Assembly (NCBI GenBank): GCA_022703375.1
Contig: JAKLDS010000027.1
Location: forward strand, 1 to 32,147
Direction of reading: 5' to 3'
Origin: Deltaproteobacteria bacterium
Lineage (GTDB): Bacteria > Desulfobacterota > Syntrophia > Syntrophales > Smithellaceae
DNA length: 32,147 bases
How positions within the stretch are numbered: the first letter of the stretch is position 1; every line of letters begins with the position of its first letter. Both the position numbers and the translations under genes were made by a program. Positions 1 to 8,414 of the stretch are shown one piece after another. The notes beneath the pieces were generated by a model, which saw nothing but the letters and a program-made list of their open reading frames with translations, did not search any database and was not told the origin of the DNA.

Positions 1-256
1 GATGGGAGAATTAGCCAGAACACTGGCCCTAACTGTTCGATTGTTCGGTAATATTATGAGTCATGAGAAGGTTATCGGGATTCTCCTTTCCGTCACGCCA
101 TTGTTGTTTCCTGTTATTATGCAGGCACTGGGGCTTTTGATCGGAATAATTCAGGCCTATATTTTTGCCATACTATCAATGGTGTATATCGCTTCGGCGA
201 CAAGCGTCCATGAGGAATCACATAAAACGGAAGTTACAAAACGCATTAAAACCTAG
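1..256 (+). CDS. atpB: F1Fo-ATPase subunit a (N-ATPase type), C-terminal part
   Basis: This is the C-terminal ~84 residues of the membrane stator subunit a, which with the c ring forms the ion path of the Fo motor. The gene is cut by the left window edge; the in-frame ATG at position 2 is internal. The decisive motif is LTVRLFGN, which contains the invariant stator arginine of subunit a helix 5. A long hydrophobic hairpin (VTPLLFPVIMQALGLLIGII and onward) and a short charged tail follow. The stop lies 26 nt before the c-subunit ATG. The a-c-b-alpha-gamma order that follows fits the alternate/N-type ATPase operon (atpDCQRBEFAG in family descriptions), so beta, epsilon, AtpQ and AtpR are expected upstream, outside the window. 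Confidence 0.93.
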   Translation, partial: MGELARTLALTVRLFGNIMSHEKVIGILLSVTPLLFPVIMQALGLLIGIIQAYIFAILSMVYIASATSVHEESHKTEVTKRIKT

Positions 257-282
257 CAAACTATGTTTAAGGAGGATTATTT

Positions 283-558
283 ATGGACAAATTGAGTTTA
301 GTTGCTGTGGCTTCAATTATCGCCGCCGGTTTAACAATGGCTATTGGTTCGCTGGGGCCGGCTTTGGGCATGGGACGGGCAATCCAGCAAGCCCTTACCG
401 CCATTGCCCAGCAACCGGATGAGAGGAATTCCTTGACCCGAACCCTGTTTGTGGGGCTCGCCATGATCGAGTCCATCGCGATTTATTGTTTCGTTATTTC
501 CATGATAGTGATCTTTGCGAATCCTTTCTGGGGTTACTTTACAAAGACAGGGGGATAA
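283..558 (+). CDS. atpE: F1Fo-ATPase subunit c (N-ATPase type)
   Basis: This 91-aa double-helix hairpin proteolipid is the rotor ring subunit. Helix 1 carries the glycine-rich GPALGMG stretch (residues 25-31) and helix 2 carries the ion-binding carboxylate E63 in the motif MIESIAIY (61-68). It ends in FANPFW, as in sodium-type and N-type c subunits. A strong Shine-Dalgarno (AAGGAGGA) precedes the ATG. The E63/S64/Y68 set matches Na+-type rings. However, the position equivalent to Gln32 of Ilyobacter c (Glu in N-type rings as I remember them) is Met30, and the position equivalent to Thr67 is Ile65. Ion specificity therefore cannot be read off simply. The gene lies 3 nt before the b-subunit gene. 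Confidence 0.96.
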   Translation: MDKLSLVAVASIIAAGLTMAIGSLGPALGMGRAIQQALTAIAQQPDERNSLTRTLFVGLAMIESIAIYCFVISMIVIFANPFWGYFTKTGG

Positions 559-561
559 TCA

Positions 562-1332
562 ATGCATATCGACTGGTTTGTCTTGTTTTGCCAGATTTTC
601 AATTTCCTCCTGCTTGTCTATCTTTTGAAACGATTTCTTTACGGTCGAATAATCAAAGCGATAGATGAAAGAGAGGCGAAGATTGCCGCGCGCTTTGCGG
701 AAGCTGAAGAATTGAAAGCAAAGGCTGCAGAAACGGCCGGGATTTATGACAAGCGCAACCAGTTGCTTACCGAGAAATCAGAACAAATGCTCAACGAAGC
801 AAATATCGCTGCTGCAGCCAAACGTAAAGAACTGATGGAAAAGGTTAGAGAAGAAGTTGACGCAGTCAAAACACGCTGGCAGGATATGCTGATAAGAGAG
901 AAGGATGCTTTTTTTCAGGACCTGCGTCAGCGGGCCAGCCGGCAGATATACGCAACCGCTCGCAGGGCATTGGCCGATTTGGCTGATGCTGACCTGGAGG
1001 CGCTCATTATTGATGAATTTATTCGTCGCATCCGGGAATTGAATAAGGAAAAAAGCGCCGAGATTCGTAAGGCAATCAGCGGCGGAGGCAACAAGGCTGT
1101 TGTGCAGAGCGCTTTTGCCATACCTGTCCAAACGCAAAGTCGCATCGAGCAATCGCTCAAAGAGCAGATTACCAATGGTTTTACAATTCGCTATGAAACT
1201 AAGCCGGAAATAGTTTCGGGCATTGAACTGCGGATTAATGGCCATAAGATCGCCTGGAGTCTTAATGAATATTTAGAGTCTCTTATGGAAAATCTGTCCG
1301 AAACTCTCCAGAAAGAGGCGCACAGCGGATAG
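562..1332 (+). CDS. atpF: F1Fo-ATPase subunit b with delta-like C-terminal tail
   Basis: This 256-aa protein is the peripheral-stalk subunit. The N-terminus has the typical b membrane helix (IDWFVLFCQIFNFLLLVYLL) followed by KAIDEREAKI and a long charged coiled coil to about residue 165. It is about 100 residues longer than a classical bacterial b (~156-170 aa). From about residue 175 the sequence resembles the C-terminal domain of the delta/OSCP subunit; the tail GIELRINGHKIAWS (from ~220) aligns by eye with the GVIIRAGDMVIDGS type region of E. coli delta. No separate delta gene lies between c and alpha. This matches the alternate F1Fo F0-B family of N-ATPases. The start overlaps the polypurine SD AGGGGG at the end of the c gene. 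Confidence 0.93.
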   Translation: MHIDWFVLFCQIFNFLLLVYLLKRFLYGRIIKAIDEREAKIAARFAEAEELKAKAAETAGIYDKRNQLLTEKSEQMLNEANIAAAAKRKELMEKVREEVDAVKTRWQDMLIREKDAFFQDLRQRASRQIYATARRALADLADADLEALIIDEFIRRIRELNKEKSAEIRKAISGGGNKAVVQSAFAIPVQTQSRIEQSLKEQITNGFTIRYETKPEIVSGIELRINGHKIAWSLNEYLESLMENLSETLQKEAHSG

Positions 1333-1356
1333 CAGGAATACCGGGGGAGGAAGAGC

Positions 1357-2925
1357 ATGAAAGAACAGGTAAGCGTAACCGCAAATCGGGAATTAAAAAC
1401 ATTTCTCAACGATACTTTTTCGACTATGGAAAAGGTTTTAGATGAGCAGAAACCTGAACTGCGGCAATACGAAATCGGTACGGTCCAGTTTGTAGGTCGG
1501 GATATTGCCAGAGTCAGCGGACTGCCTGATATCCGTGCCGAAGAGCTGGTGCGCTTTTCCGGAAATTACATGGGGCTCGTGTTCAACATTGATCCGCAGG
1601 AAATCGGTGTGGTTCTGCTTGATCCCAGTGAAAACATTCAGGTAGGCACAGAAGTCCATCGCACCTCGCGCGTCCTCGACGTTCCTGTCGCGGAAGCCCT
1701 CCTGGGCCGCGTTGTTGATCCCATGGGACGTCCTCTGGATGGTCTGGGAGATATTAATACCGTCAAACGGCTACCAGTAGAGAGGCCGGCTCCGGCGGTC
1801 ATGGATAGAGCTCCGGTGACTGTTCCGCTCCAGACAGGAATCAAGGTAATCGATGCTCTTATCCCTATCGGCCGGGGACAGCGGGAACTTATCCTGGGCG
1901 ATCGCCAGACGGGAAAGACTGCCATCGCGGTAGATACCATCATTAACCAGAAAGAGACAGGAATTATCTCTATTTATTGTGCAATCGGCAAAAAGAGCGC
2001 CGATGTGGCCAAAGTGATAGCTGAGCTGCGTAATTATGGCGTAATGGGCTCTTGTATTGTCGTTGTGGCCACGGGTGAAGATACCCCCGGCCTGCAGTTT
2101 GTCTCTCCCTATGCGGCGACAACGATGGGCGAATATTTCGTAGAGCAGGGCCGGGACGTCTTGATTATCTATGACGATCTTACATCGCATGCCCGCGCTT
2201 ACCGCGAGGTTTCGCTGCTGCTTAGACGTCCTCCCGGAAGAGAAGCTTTTCCCGGCGATATTTTCTACATTCACTCGAGGCTTCTGGAGAGGTCAACTCA
2301 CATGCGTCCCGAATTGGGCGGCGGATCGCTGACCTCGCTGCCGATTACCGAAACGGAAGCGCAGGACATGTCTTCCTATATTCCCACAAACCTTATTTCC
2401 ATTACGGATGGACAGATTTATCTTTCACCGATACTTTTCAACAAGGGAATATTGCCGGCTGTTGATGTCGGAAAGTCGGTTTCCCGCGTCGGCGGAAAAA
2501 CGCAATTGCCGGCGTATCGTGCCGTGGCCGGTGATCTGCGTCTTTCCTACTCGCAATTTGAGGAGCTGGAATCATTCTCGCGTTTCGGAACTCGCCTTGA
2601 CGAAAGTACCCGCAAAGTTCTGGAACGTGGATGGCGTGTCCGGGAAATATTAAAACAAAATCAAAGCATGCCTTTGCGTGTATCAGAGCAGATTGCCTCT
2701 CTCATTTCCGTTACAGGAGGAAGTCTGGACAATGTCCCGACGGAAAAGGTGCGGGAGGTGGAGGGCTGTGTCCTTATTGCTGTAAAAGAACAACTTTCCG
2801 AACTGTGTGGAAGGATTGAAGCGGGAGCTAAACTGGAAATTGCGGACAGGGAGAATGTTTTAATGAAAGTCAAGACTGTTGTAGCTCCTTATGAAGTGAA
2901 AGAGGAAACAAATGCAGACTACTGA
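1357..2925 (+). CDS. atpA: F1Fo-ATPase subunit alpha (N-ATPase type)
   Basis: At 522 aa this is the non-catalytic nucleotide-binding subunit of the F1 head, alternating with beta. An N-terminal beta-barrel region ([17 protein letters not shown]) leads into the nucleotide domain. Walker A is GDRQTGKT at 181-188, and Walker B is [11 protein letters not shown] with D273/D274. The conserved alpha signature [13 protein letters not shown] follows, then the helical C-terminal domain. An SD (GGAGGAAGAG) precedes the ATG, 24 nt after the b gene. The 3' end overlaps the gamma gene by 14 nt, implying translational coupling. The beta gene is not next to it. It would lie upstream at the front of an N-type operon, unlike the usual alpha-gamma-beta-epsilon order. 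Confidence 0.97.
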   Translation: MKEQVSVTANRELKTFLNDTFSTMEKVLDEQKPELRQYEIGTVQFVGRDIARVSGLPDIRAEELVRFSGNYMGLVFNIDPQEIGVVLLDPSENIQVGTEVHRTSRVLDVPVAEALLGRVVDPMGRPLDGLGDINTVKRLPVERPAPAVMDRAPVTVPLQTGIKVIDALIPIGRGQRELILGDRQTGKTAIAVDTIINQKETGIISIYCAIGKKSADVAKVIAELRNYGVMGSCIVVVATGEDTPGLQFVSPYAATTMGEYFVEQGRDVLIIYDDLTSHARAYREVSLLLRRPPGREAFPGDIFYIHSRLLERSTHMRPELGGGSLTSLPITETEAQDMSSYIPTNLISITDGQIYLSPILFNKGILPAVDVGKSVSRVGGKTQLPAYRAVAGDLRLSYSQFEELESFSRFGTRLDESTRKVLERGWRVREILKQNQSMPLRVSEQIASLISVTGGSLDNVPTEKVREVEGCVLIAVKEQLSELCGRIEAGAKLEIADRENVLMKVKTVVAPYEVKEETNADY

Positions 2926-3802
2926 GTCCCTGAAGAGAAGGATGAAAAGCGCTGGTGATCTTCTTTCCGTCGTCAAGACGATGAAGGCTTTGGCGGCGGT
3001 GAGTATCCGTCAGTATCAGCGGGCAGTTGAATCTTTGATGGATTACACGAGAACTGTGGAAATGGGTTTGCAGATTGTTCTGAAAGAGCGGATGGTGCCG
3101 TTAACACAGACAAATACCCCGAAAGTGAAGCGTCTCGGCGCCATTGTCTTCGGGTCTGACCAGGGATTATGCGGCCAGCTCAACGATCAGCTCTCGTATT
3201 TTGCTCTGAATCATATGAAAGAAAAGAGCATCAGGAAGGATAAGAGGATGATTTTATCCGTCGGGGCTCGGGTAGCCGATTGTCTGGAAGATGCCGGACA
3301 ACCTGTTAACGAGGTTTTAACTACGCCGAGTTCGACGGCCGGAATCACACCGCTTGTTCAGGAAATTATCATGATAATTGATGAATGGCATTTCCTCCAT
3401 CAGGTTGACCATTTCATACTCTATTACAGTAAATATTTGTCGGGGGCAACATATCATGCGCATCTGGTCGAACTCCTTCCCGTCAACAGGGAATGGCTCA
3501 AAGAAATAGCTAAAAAGAAATGGGATTCCAAATCATTGGCAGTATATAGCATGGATGGTGATTTGATTTTTTCTTCACTGATTCGTGAATATCTCTTTGT
3601 TTCTCTATACCGTGCTTTTGCCGAATCGCTGGCCAGTGAAAACGCAAGCCGTCTGGCATCCATGCAGAACGCCGAAAAGAATATTGAAGAACAAATGCAT
3701 GACCTTCATGCCCAGTTTCACCGCACACGCCAGATGACCATTACAGAAGAACTTCTCGATATCGTAGCCGGTTTCGAGGCTTTGCAAGAACAGGTAAAAT
3801 AA
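2912..3802 (+). CDS. atpG: F1Fo-ATPase subunit gamma (N-ATPase type)
   Basis: This 296-aa protein is the central rotor shaft linking the c ring to the alpha/beta head. The N-terminal helix ([20 protein letters not shown]) and the C-terminal helix ([20 protein letters not shown], then [20 protein letters not shown]) are the two ends of the gamma coiled coil; both match family signatures. The middle Rossmann-like part includes [14 protein letters not shown]. The sequence is more divergent than a standard gamma: the classical TKITKAMKMVAAAKL stretch is replaced by [19 protein letters not shown]. That is as expected for the N-ATPase subfamily. It ends the atp operon in this window, because no epsilon or beta gene follows. 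Confidence 0.94.
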   Translation: MQTTESLKRRMKSAGDLLSVVKTMKALAAVSIRQYQRAVESLMDYTRTVEMGLQIVLKERMVPLTQTNTPKVKRLGAIVFGSDQGLCGQLNDQLSYFALNHMKEKSIRKDKRMILSVGARVADCLEDAGQPVNEVLTTPSSTAGITPLVQEIIMIIDEWHFLHQVDHFILYYSKYLSGATYHAHLVELLPVNREWLKEIAKKKWDSKSLAVYSMDGDLIFSSLIREYLFVSLYRAFAESLASENASRLASMQNAEKNIEEQMHDLHAQFHRTRQMTITEELLDIVAGFEALQEQVK

Positions 3803-3828
3803 TTTTATCAAGAGAGGAGGGTGTGTTT

Positions 3829-4668
3829 ATGTCAGAAAGCTCGGACAAGAGAATTTGCGTTATTTGCGCCTGGCGGGAGAGCTGTGTGAAGAGATTCAAG
3901 GTAAGGACTGATGCAATGTTTACCGTCAACTGTGCTGATTTCACTCGGGATATAAGTATTAAAGAAAAGGACGTCGCGGAAATTCTTGATGATCAATTGG
4001 AAATATGGAAAAAAGACAAAGACGAGCGACCGAAGCATAATATTACCGTATCAAGCGAAGCGGGTGCCGGAGGGGGATGGATATCCCGCATCCTGGCCTC
4101 TGATCTCGGCATGATGCTGGTAGGCAGCGAATTTATCCATAAAATTGCCGAAAGCGCACACATGAGTGATAAGGTCATAAAGTCTCTTGATGAGAAGAGT
4201 AACACCGTTATGGGCAGCCTGATAAAATCTTTTACACAGGCGCGCTACATCTGGCCCAGTGAATATCTCCGCCATTTGACAATGGTTGTAAAGACGGTGG
4301 CGCAGCACGGTAACGCAATTCTGCTGGGCAGAGGCGCCAATTTCATCCTGGCGAAGGAGGATGCTTTCCGGGTGCGGGTGATAGCCCCACAGGAGGTGAG
4401 GATTCAGAACATCATGCGCGATCGCCGTGTTTCCAAAAAAGAGGCGACAGAGTATGCTGTTCGTTACGACTCGGATCAACAAGCATTTAACAGAAAAAAC
4501 TTCAACGAGGATATAACAAATCCCGCCAACTTTAATATAGTGGTCAGCACTGAATTTATAAGTATCGAAGGGGCGGCAGATTCGATTAAAGCAGCCTTCA
4601 ATTCCTGGAAGCTGGTCCGTGCATCATCCAATAAGGATGATCAAACAGCGGCAAGGGATAAAAAATAA
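3829..4668 (+). CDS. Cytidylate kinase-like protein with N-terminal Cys4 module
   Basis: This 279-aa protein starts at ATG 3829, 8 nt after AGAGGAGG; an upstream in-frame GTG at 3823 is too close to that SD. Residues 10-41 contain four cysteines (C10, C13, C19, C35) in a CVICAWRESC...NCADFTRD pattern, probably a metal-binding knuckle. From ~70 the protein matches the cytidylate kinase-like family: ITVSSEAGAGGGWISRILAS is the phosphate-binding loop region, then GNAILLGRGANFIL, then a basic LID-like RIQNIMRDRRVSKKEA. The loop lacks the usual Walker lysine, a common feature of this family, so the substrate is unknown. It lies 26 nt after atpG and may be cotranscribed. It could be a nucleotide kinase or a regulatory nucleotide-binding protein. 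Confidence 0.8.
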   Translation: MSESSDKRICVICAWRESCVKRFKVRTDAMFTVNCADFTRDISIKEKDVAEILDDQLEIWKKDKDERPKHNITVSSEAGAGGGWISRILASDLGMMLVGSEFIHKIAESAHMSDKVIKSLDEKSNTVMGSLIKSFTQARYIWPSEYLRHLTMVVKTVAQHGNAILLGRGANFILAKEDAFRVRVIAPQEVRIQNIMRDRRVSKKEATEYAVRYDSDQQAFNRKNFNEDITNPANFNIVVSTEFISIEGAADSIKAAFNSWKLVRASSNKDDQTAARDKK

Positions 4669-4719
4669 ACATATGAAGCTGCGCTTTCTTGCAGGCTGAA
4701 TAGATTTTTCAAAAAAATA

Positions 4720-5904
4720 TTATTTTTGGCACTCGCTGATTGTCTCCGCAAAACCTGCCAGGGAATTAATAATGGTGGCGTCGTCAACGCAAAAGGCAAT
4801 GCGGAAATAACCGGGGCTGCCAAAGCCACTGCCCGGCACGACAAGGATGTTTTTCGTGAGCAGCATTTCGGCAAATTTCACATCATCGGGAATGGGGCTT
4901 TGGGGAAATAGATAAAAAGCTCCCATGGGTTTTTCAAATTGATAGCCGGCTCCGGCCAGACCATCGCAAATCAGATTACGCTTTTTGTGGTAAACTTCCA
5001 CATCCACTTTTGTATACTGAAGCTTGGCAATAATGCGCTGCATCAAGGCCGGAGCGTTGACGTATCCCAGTATTCTTGTGCATAGCGTCATAGCGTGCAG
5101 TAAATCTGCGCCATCTTCAATTGCCGGATTGACGGCAATATAGCCGATTCTTTCCCCGGGAAGGGAAAGGGTTTTGGAATAGGAATAGGCGATGATGCTG
5201 TTTTTGTACGATTTTAATATATTGGGAACGAAAACGCCGTCATAAACAATTTCATTATAGGGTTCATCGGAAAGCAAATAGATGGCCTTGCCCAATTGCC
5301 GCCCCTTTTCTTCCAAAAGCGCCGCCAGTTCATCAATGTTCTGCTGCGAATAAACTTTTCCTGTGGGATTGTTGGGCGTATTGATTAATACCGCCTTGGT
5401 TTTGCTGTTGATTGCCAAGCCGATTGCCATCACATCAAGAGAAAAATCGTGTTTGGTTTTGACAAATTTGATGATGCCGCCGAAATTATCAATGTAAAAG
5501 GGGTATTCAACAAAATAGGGAACAGGAACAATAACTTCGTCGCCGGGGTCAAGAATGGATTTAAAAATAACATTTAAAGCGCCTGCGGCCCCGTTGGACA
5601 TGATGACATGGTCAAAAGTAATATTCAGTCCGGTTGTTTTTTTTATCTTTTCGGCAACAGCGTGTCTTGTTTCCGGAAAGCCGGCATTGGGAGCATAACC
5701 GTGCTTATTGGGCATGACATGTGCGGCGATATTCAATAATTCCTTTTTGAATTCCTCCGGCGGTTCGACATTGGGATTGCCGAGACTGAAATCATAAACC
5801 TTATGTGCGCCATGTTTTTTCTTCAGGATTGCGCCTTCATCAAACATTTTCCGGATTAAAGAAGATTGGGCAAAAGTTGCTTTTATTTTTTTTGCTATAG
5901 CCAT
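4720..5904 (-). CDS. PLP-dependent class I/II aminotransferase
   Basis: At 394 aa this is a fold-type I aminotransferase of the aspartate aminotransferase superfamily. Visible landmarks are the N-terminal YDFSLGNPNVEPP, the cofactor-contacting NTPNNPTG (175-182), LSDEPYNEIVYDG with D213, and the PLP-binding lysine K244 in SYSKTLSLPGERIGY. The C-terminal GYFRIAFC holds the substrate carboxylate-binding arginine. The amino acid substrate cannot be told from the sequence; assignment as aspartate aminotransferase would be a guess. The gene is the last of the minus-strand block, 25 nt after the small membrane protein gene, and converges on the kinase-like gene with a 51-bp gap that shows no convincing terminator. 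Confidence 0.92.
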   Translation of the reverse strand: MAIAKKIKATFAQSSLIRKMFDEGAILKKKHGAHKVYDFSLGNPNVEPPEEFKKELLNIAAHVMPNKHGYAPNAGFPETRHAVAEKIKKTTGLNITFDHVIMSNGAAGALNVIFKSILDPGDEVIVPVPYFVEYPFYIDNFGGIIKFVKTKHDFSLDVMAIGLAINSKTKAVLINTPNNPTGKVYSQQNIDELAALLEEKGRQLGKAIYLLSDEPYNEIVYDGVFVPNILKSYKNSIIAYSYSKTLSLPGERIGYIAVNPAIEDGADLLHAMTLCTRILGYVNAPALMQRIIAKLQYTKVDVEVYHKKRNLICDGLAGAGYQFEKPMGAFYLFPQSPIPDDVKFAEMLLTKNILVVPGSGFGSPGYFRIAFCVDDATIINSLAGFAETISECQK

Positions 5905-5929
5905 GAAGGATAAACCTCGGTTGAGTAAA

Positions 5930-6247
5930 TTAAGAATCGTGTTTGTGCCTTTTTACCAGAACATGAATGCCGATTAATATCAGTACGAGGGGTAGTATGT
6001 ATTTTGTCAGTTTGTGAAATTCGATGCCGTTGTATTCAGTGATAATAAAGATTAATCCGACAAGAGAGATAAACCAGCCGCCGATATCACGATAGCTCTG
6101 AATTATTGTACAGATTCCGATGACTATCAAAAGCCATGGCCAGCTTGCACCAAAGAAGTAATAACCAGACATGTGCAAAAATATCAAAACCCCCAGGGTA
6201 ATTAAAATCATGCCGCCGGTCAGCACATGACGTTTTTTGTTTTGCAT
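5930..6247 (-). CDS. Small four-helix membrane protein (LiaI/DUF5668-like)
   Basis: This 105-aa protein is almost entirely hydrophobic, with about four transmembrane segments: LTGGMILITLGVLIFLHMSG, a WPWLLIVIGICTI segment, FISLVGLIFIITEY, and YILPLVLILIGIHVLV. The glycine-rich GGMILITLGVLIFL and WPWLLIVIG pattern is typical of the LiaI-LiaF-like/DUF5668 membrane region. It ends in a basic, histidine-rich tail (KRHKHDS). A good SD (AAAGGAGA) precedes the ATG. It sits after the NfeD and slipin genes, which act at membranes, so a role in membrane organisation or envelope stress is plausible but not shown. Confidence 0.75.
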   Translation of the reverse strand: MQNKKRHVLTGGMILITLGVLIFLHMSGYYFFGASWPWLLIVIGICTIIQSYRDIGGWFISLVGLIFIITEYNGIEFHKLTKYILPLVLILIGIHVLVKRHKHDS

Positions 6248-6273
6248 GACATTCTCCTTTTGCTGATGTTGAG

Positions 6274-6302
6274 AAGCGGCCGAAGTGAATTTCCGGCCGC
6301 TT
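6274..6302 (-). promoter_or_regulatory. Intercistronic GC-rich hairpin between slipin and the small membrane protein gene
   Basis: A perfect 9-bp stem (AAGCGGCCG paired with CGGCCGCTT, 11-nt loop) begins 5 nt after the slipin stop codon on the transcribed strand. There is no U-tract after it in the minus-strand RNA, so it is not a classical intrinsic terminator for this operon. It more likely stabilises or processes the slipin mRNA end or reduces readthrough. Confidence 0.5.
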
Positions 6303-6307
6303 GTTGT

Positions 6308-7069
6308 TTATAGTTTTTCCGCCAGCTTTAAAAATGGTTTAAACAAATCAATGGGAATCGGGAAAATCGTCGTCGAATTATTTTCCGAGGCTATCTGATT
6401 CAATGTCTGTAAATAGCGCAATTGCAGCGACATTGGCTGGGTCTCCATTAAGGCAGCGGCATCAATCAGTTTTTGCGCGGCCTGGAATTCGCCTTCGGCA
6501 TTGATGACTTTCGCTCTTCTTTCCCTTTCCGCTTCCGCCTGCTTGGCCATGGAACGCTTCATTTCTTCGGGCAGGTCAATGTGCTTTACTTCCACCAGCG
6601 ATATTTTGATACCCCAGGGTTCGGTGCTGCGATCGAGAATTTCCTGCAGACTCATGTTGATTTTCTCGCGTTCGGAAAGAATTTCATCGAGTTCCATCTG
6701 GCCGCAGACACTGCGCAGCGTTGTCTGGGCAAGCTGCGATGTGGCATAAAGATAGTTTTCCACATTTGTTACGGCGGAATTAGCGTCCATAACGCGGAAA
6801 TAGACAACGGCGCTAACTTTGATAGATACGTTGTCTTTAGTGATGACGTCCTGCGGCGGCACATCCATGGTAACGGTTCTCATATCCACTTTGACTACTT
6901 TATCAATGCCGGGAATAATGATGATTAGTCCGGGGCCTTTAACATCGCGAATTCTGCCCAGACGAAACACCACGGCTCTTTCGTATTCATTTAAAATACG
7001 AATGGCAGAAGCCAGAAACATGATGACCATGACTATTACTACAAGAGTCGGTATTGATGATCCAATCAT
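6308..7069 (-). CDS. Slipin-family SPFH/band-7 membrane protein
   Basis: At 253 aa this is a stomatin-like (slipin) protein. An N-terminal membrane anchor ([17 protein letters not shown]) is followed by [17 protein letters not shown] and [20 protein letters not shown], the start of the SPFH domain. A charged helical stretch ([20 protein letters not shown]) and an oligomerising C-terminus follow. Slipins form membrane-associated rings and are typical partners of NfeD proteases, whose known substrates include slipin C-termini in archaea. Here the nfeD gene lies directly upstream, 25 nt away. SD AAGGAGGA precedes the ATG. It is probably a membrane scaffold or membrane protein quality-control component. 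Confidence 0.95.
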   Translation of the reverse strand: MIGSSIPTLVVIVMVIMFLASAIRILNEYERAVVFRLGRIRDVKGPGLIIIIPGIDKVVKVDMRTVTMDVPPQDVITKDNVSIKVSAVVYFRVMDANSAVTNVENYLYATSQLAQTTLRSVCGQMELDEILSEREKINMSLQEILDRSTEPWGIKISLVEVKHIDLPEEMKRSMAKQAEAERERRAKVINAEGEFQAAQKLIDAAALMETQPMSLQLRYLQTLNQIASENNSTTIFPIPIDLFKPFLKLAEKL

Positions 7070-7094
7070 TTTAAAATCCTCCTTCAGCTAATAT

Positions 7095-8405
7095 TTAAGA
7101 TTGCGCATTTTTATCTGTTTCTTCGACAAATAAATTAATTCCTTCCACTTTGAGAATCGTTACGGCGGCGCCCTTGCCAATCAGTTTATCGCTTCTGGCA
7201 TTCCAGTATTCGCCTTTGTAAAATACTTTCCCCGTGAGATTAATATCCGTGGCTGCTTCGCCCCGCTCATTAATCATTGATTCAGTGCCTGAGTAGTGTT
7301 TTCTCAGCTGAGCTTTAATCGCCATCCAAATAACTACAATGAAAAATCCCGATGCCAGAAGCACGGCAGGGATTAATACCTGAAAAGAAACGCGCAACGC
7401 CGGTTCCGGCGTATCAAACAATAATACGGATCCCATAATTAATGAAATTACACCTCCAACAGTTAACATTCCATGACTCATTACTTTTATTTCAGCGATA
7501 AACAGGATGACACCGAAAATAATCAGCAGTATTCCCGTATAATTTACCGGCAGGGTGGATAAACCGAAAAATGCCAGCAGCAGCGAGATGCCGCCGATTA
7601 CACCAGGCAGGATGGCTCCCGGCGTGGAAAGCTCAAAGTAAAGGCCGGCCAGGCCTACCAGCAAGAGAATATAGGAAATATTCGGATCGGATATCGCCGC
7701 GAGAATTCCCTGACGCGTTCCCATTTTTTTATTGTTTAGAACTGCACCTTTAGTGGATATTTTCTTTTTCTTTCCTGCGACAGTTATTTCCTTCTGGTCA
7801 ATAGCCGCGAGCAGTTTATCAATATCGGCTGCGACATAATCAATCACCTTCAGTTTTAAAGCTTCCTCGGCGGTGATTGATTCGCTTTTCCGGACTGCTT
7901 TTTCCACCCATTCTTCCGAGCGGCCGCGTGTTTTGGCGATGCTGCGCACATAAGCCGCCGCATCATTTTCGACTTTTTTCGCCATTGTTTTATCCATGCC
8001 CTGACCGCCGATACCGATAGCCACCGGATGGGCGGCGCCGATATTAGTGCCGGGCGCCATTGCCGCTATGTGAGCGGCGGTTGTGATAATAACTCCTGCG
8101 GAAGCCGCGCGGGCGCCTGAGGGGTAAACATAAACTATCACAGGCAGGGGTGCGTTAAGAATGCTTTTGGCAATGTCGCGCATTGCCGTATCCATGCCTC
8201 CCGGTGTATCGAGCAGAATGATCAGGCCTTCCGCTCCTTCCTTGCCGGCCGCATCAATTTGACTGGCGATGTATTTTGCGGAGGGTGAGGTGATGGTGCC
8301 TTCGATGCTAATTACATTAAACACCGGCTTCTTTTCTTCAGCTAAACCCGAGCAAACAACTACCACTAAAAATAATATTACCGGAATAATTATTTTTTTA
8401 GACAT
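7095..8405 (-). CDS. NfeD-family ClpP-class membrane serine protease
   Basis: This 436-aa long-form NfeD protein starts with a signal-anchor (IIIPVILFLVVVVCSGLA). The ClpP/crotonase-type protease domain has the predicted catalytic serine S102 in ARAASAGVIIT and a lysine at 143, the same 41-residue spacing as the Ser-Lys dyad of Pyrococcus PH1510. LLDTPGGMDTAM forms the oxyanion region. Several transmembrane helices follow (about 235-370), then a C-terminal OB-fold NfeD domain ending near ITILKVEGINLFVEE. It is paired with the downstream slipin gene, the classic arrangement. SD GAGGTG precedes the ATG, and the gene lies 9 nt after the uracil-DNA glycosylase gene. Confidence 0.95.
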   Translation of the reverse strand: MSKKIIIPVILFLVVVVCSGLAEEKKPVFNVISIEGTITSPSAKYIASQIDAAGKEGAEGLIILLDTPGGMDTAMRDIAKSILNAPLPVIVYVYPSGARAASAGVIITTAAHIAAMAPGTNIGAAHPVAIGIGGQGMDKTMAKKVENDAAAYVRSIAKTRGRSEEWVEKAVRKSESITAEEALKLKVIDYVAADIDKLLAAIDQKEITVAGKKKKISTKGAVLNNKKMGTRQGILAAISDPNISYILLLVGLAGLYFELSTPGAILPGVIGGISLLLAFFGLSTLPVNYTGILLIIFGVILFIAEIKVMSHGMLTVGGVISLIMGSVLLFDTPEPALRVSFQVLIPAVLLASGFFIVVIWMAIKAQLRKHYSGTESMINERGEAATDINLTGKVFYKGEYWNARSDKLIGKGAAVTILKVEGINLFVEETDKNAQS

Positions 8406-8414
8406 AGCGACACC

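Noticed and set aside
4669-4719. Terminator between the convergent kinase-like and aminotransferase genes
   Set aside because: Only a 4-5 bp CTGC/GCAG pairing is present before an A/T-rich run; not convincing.
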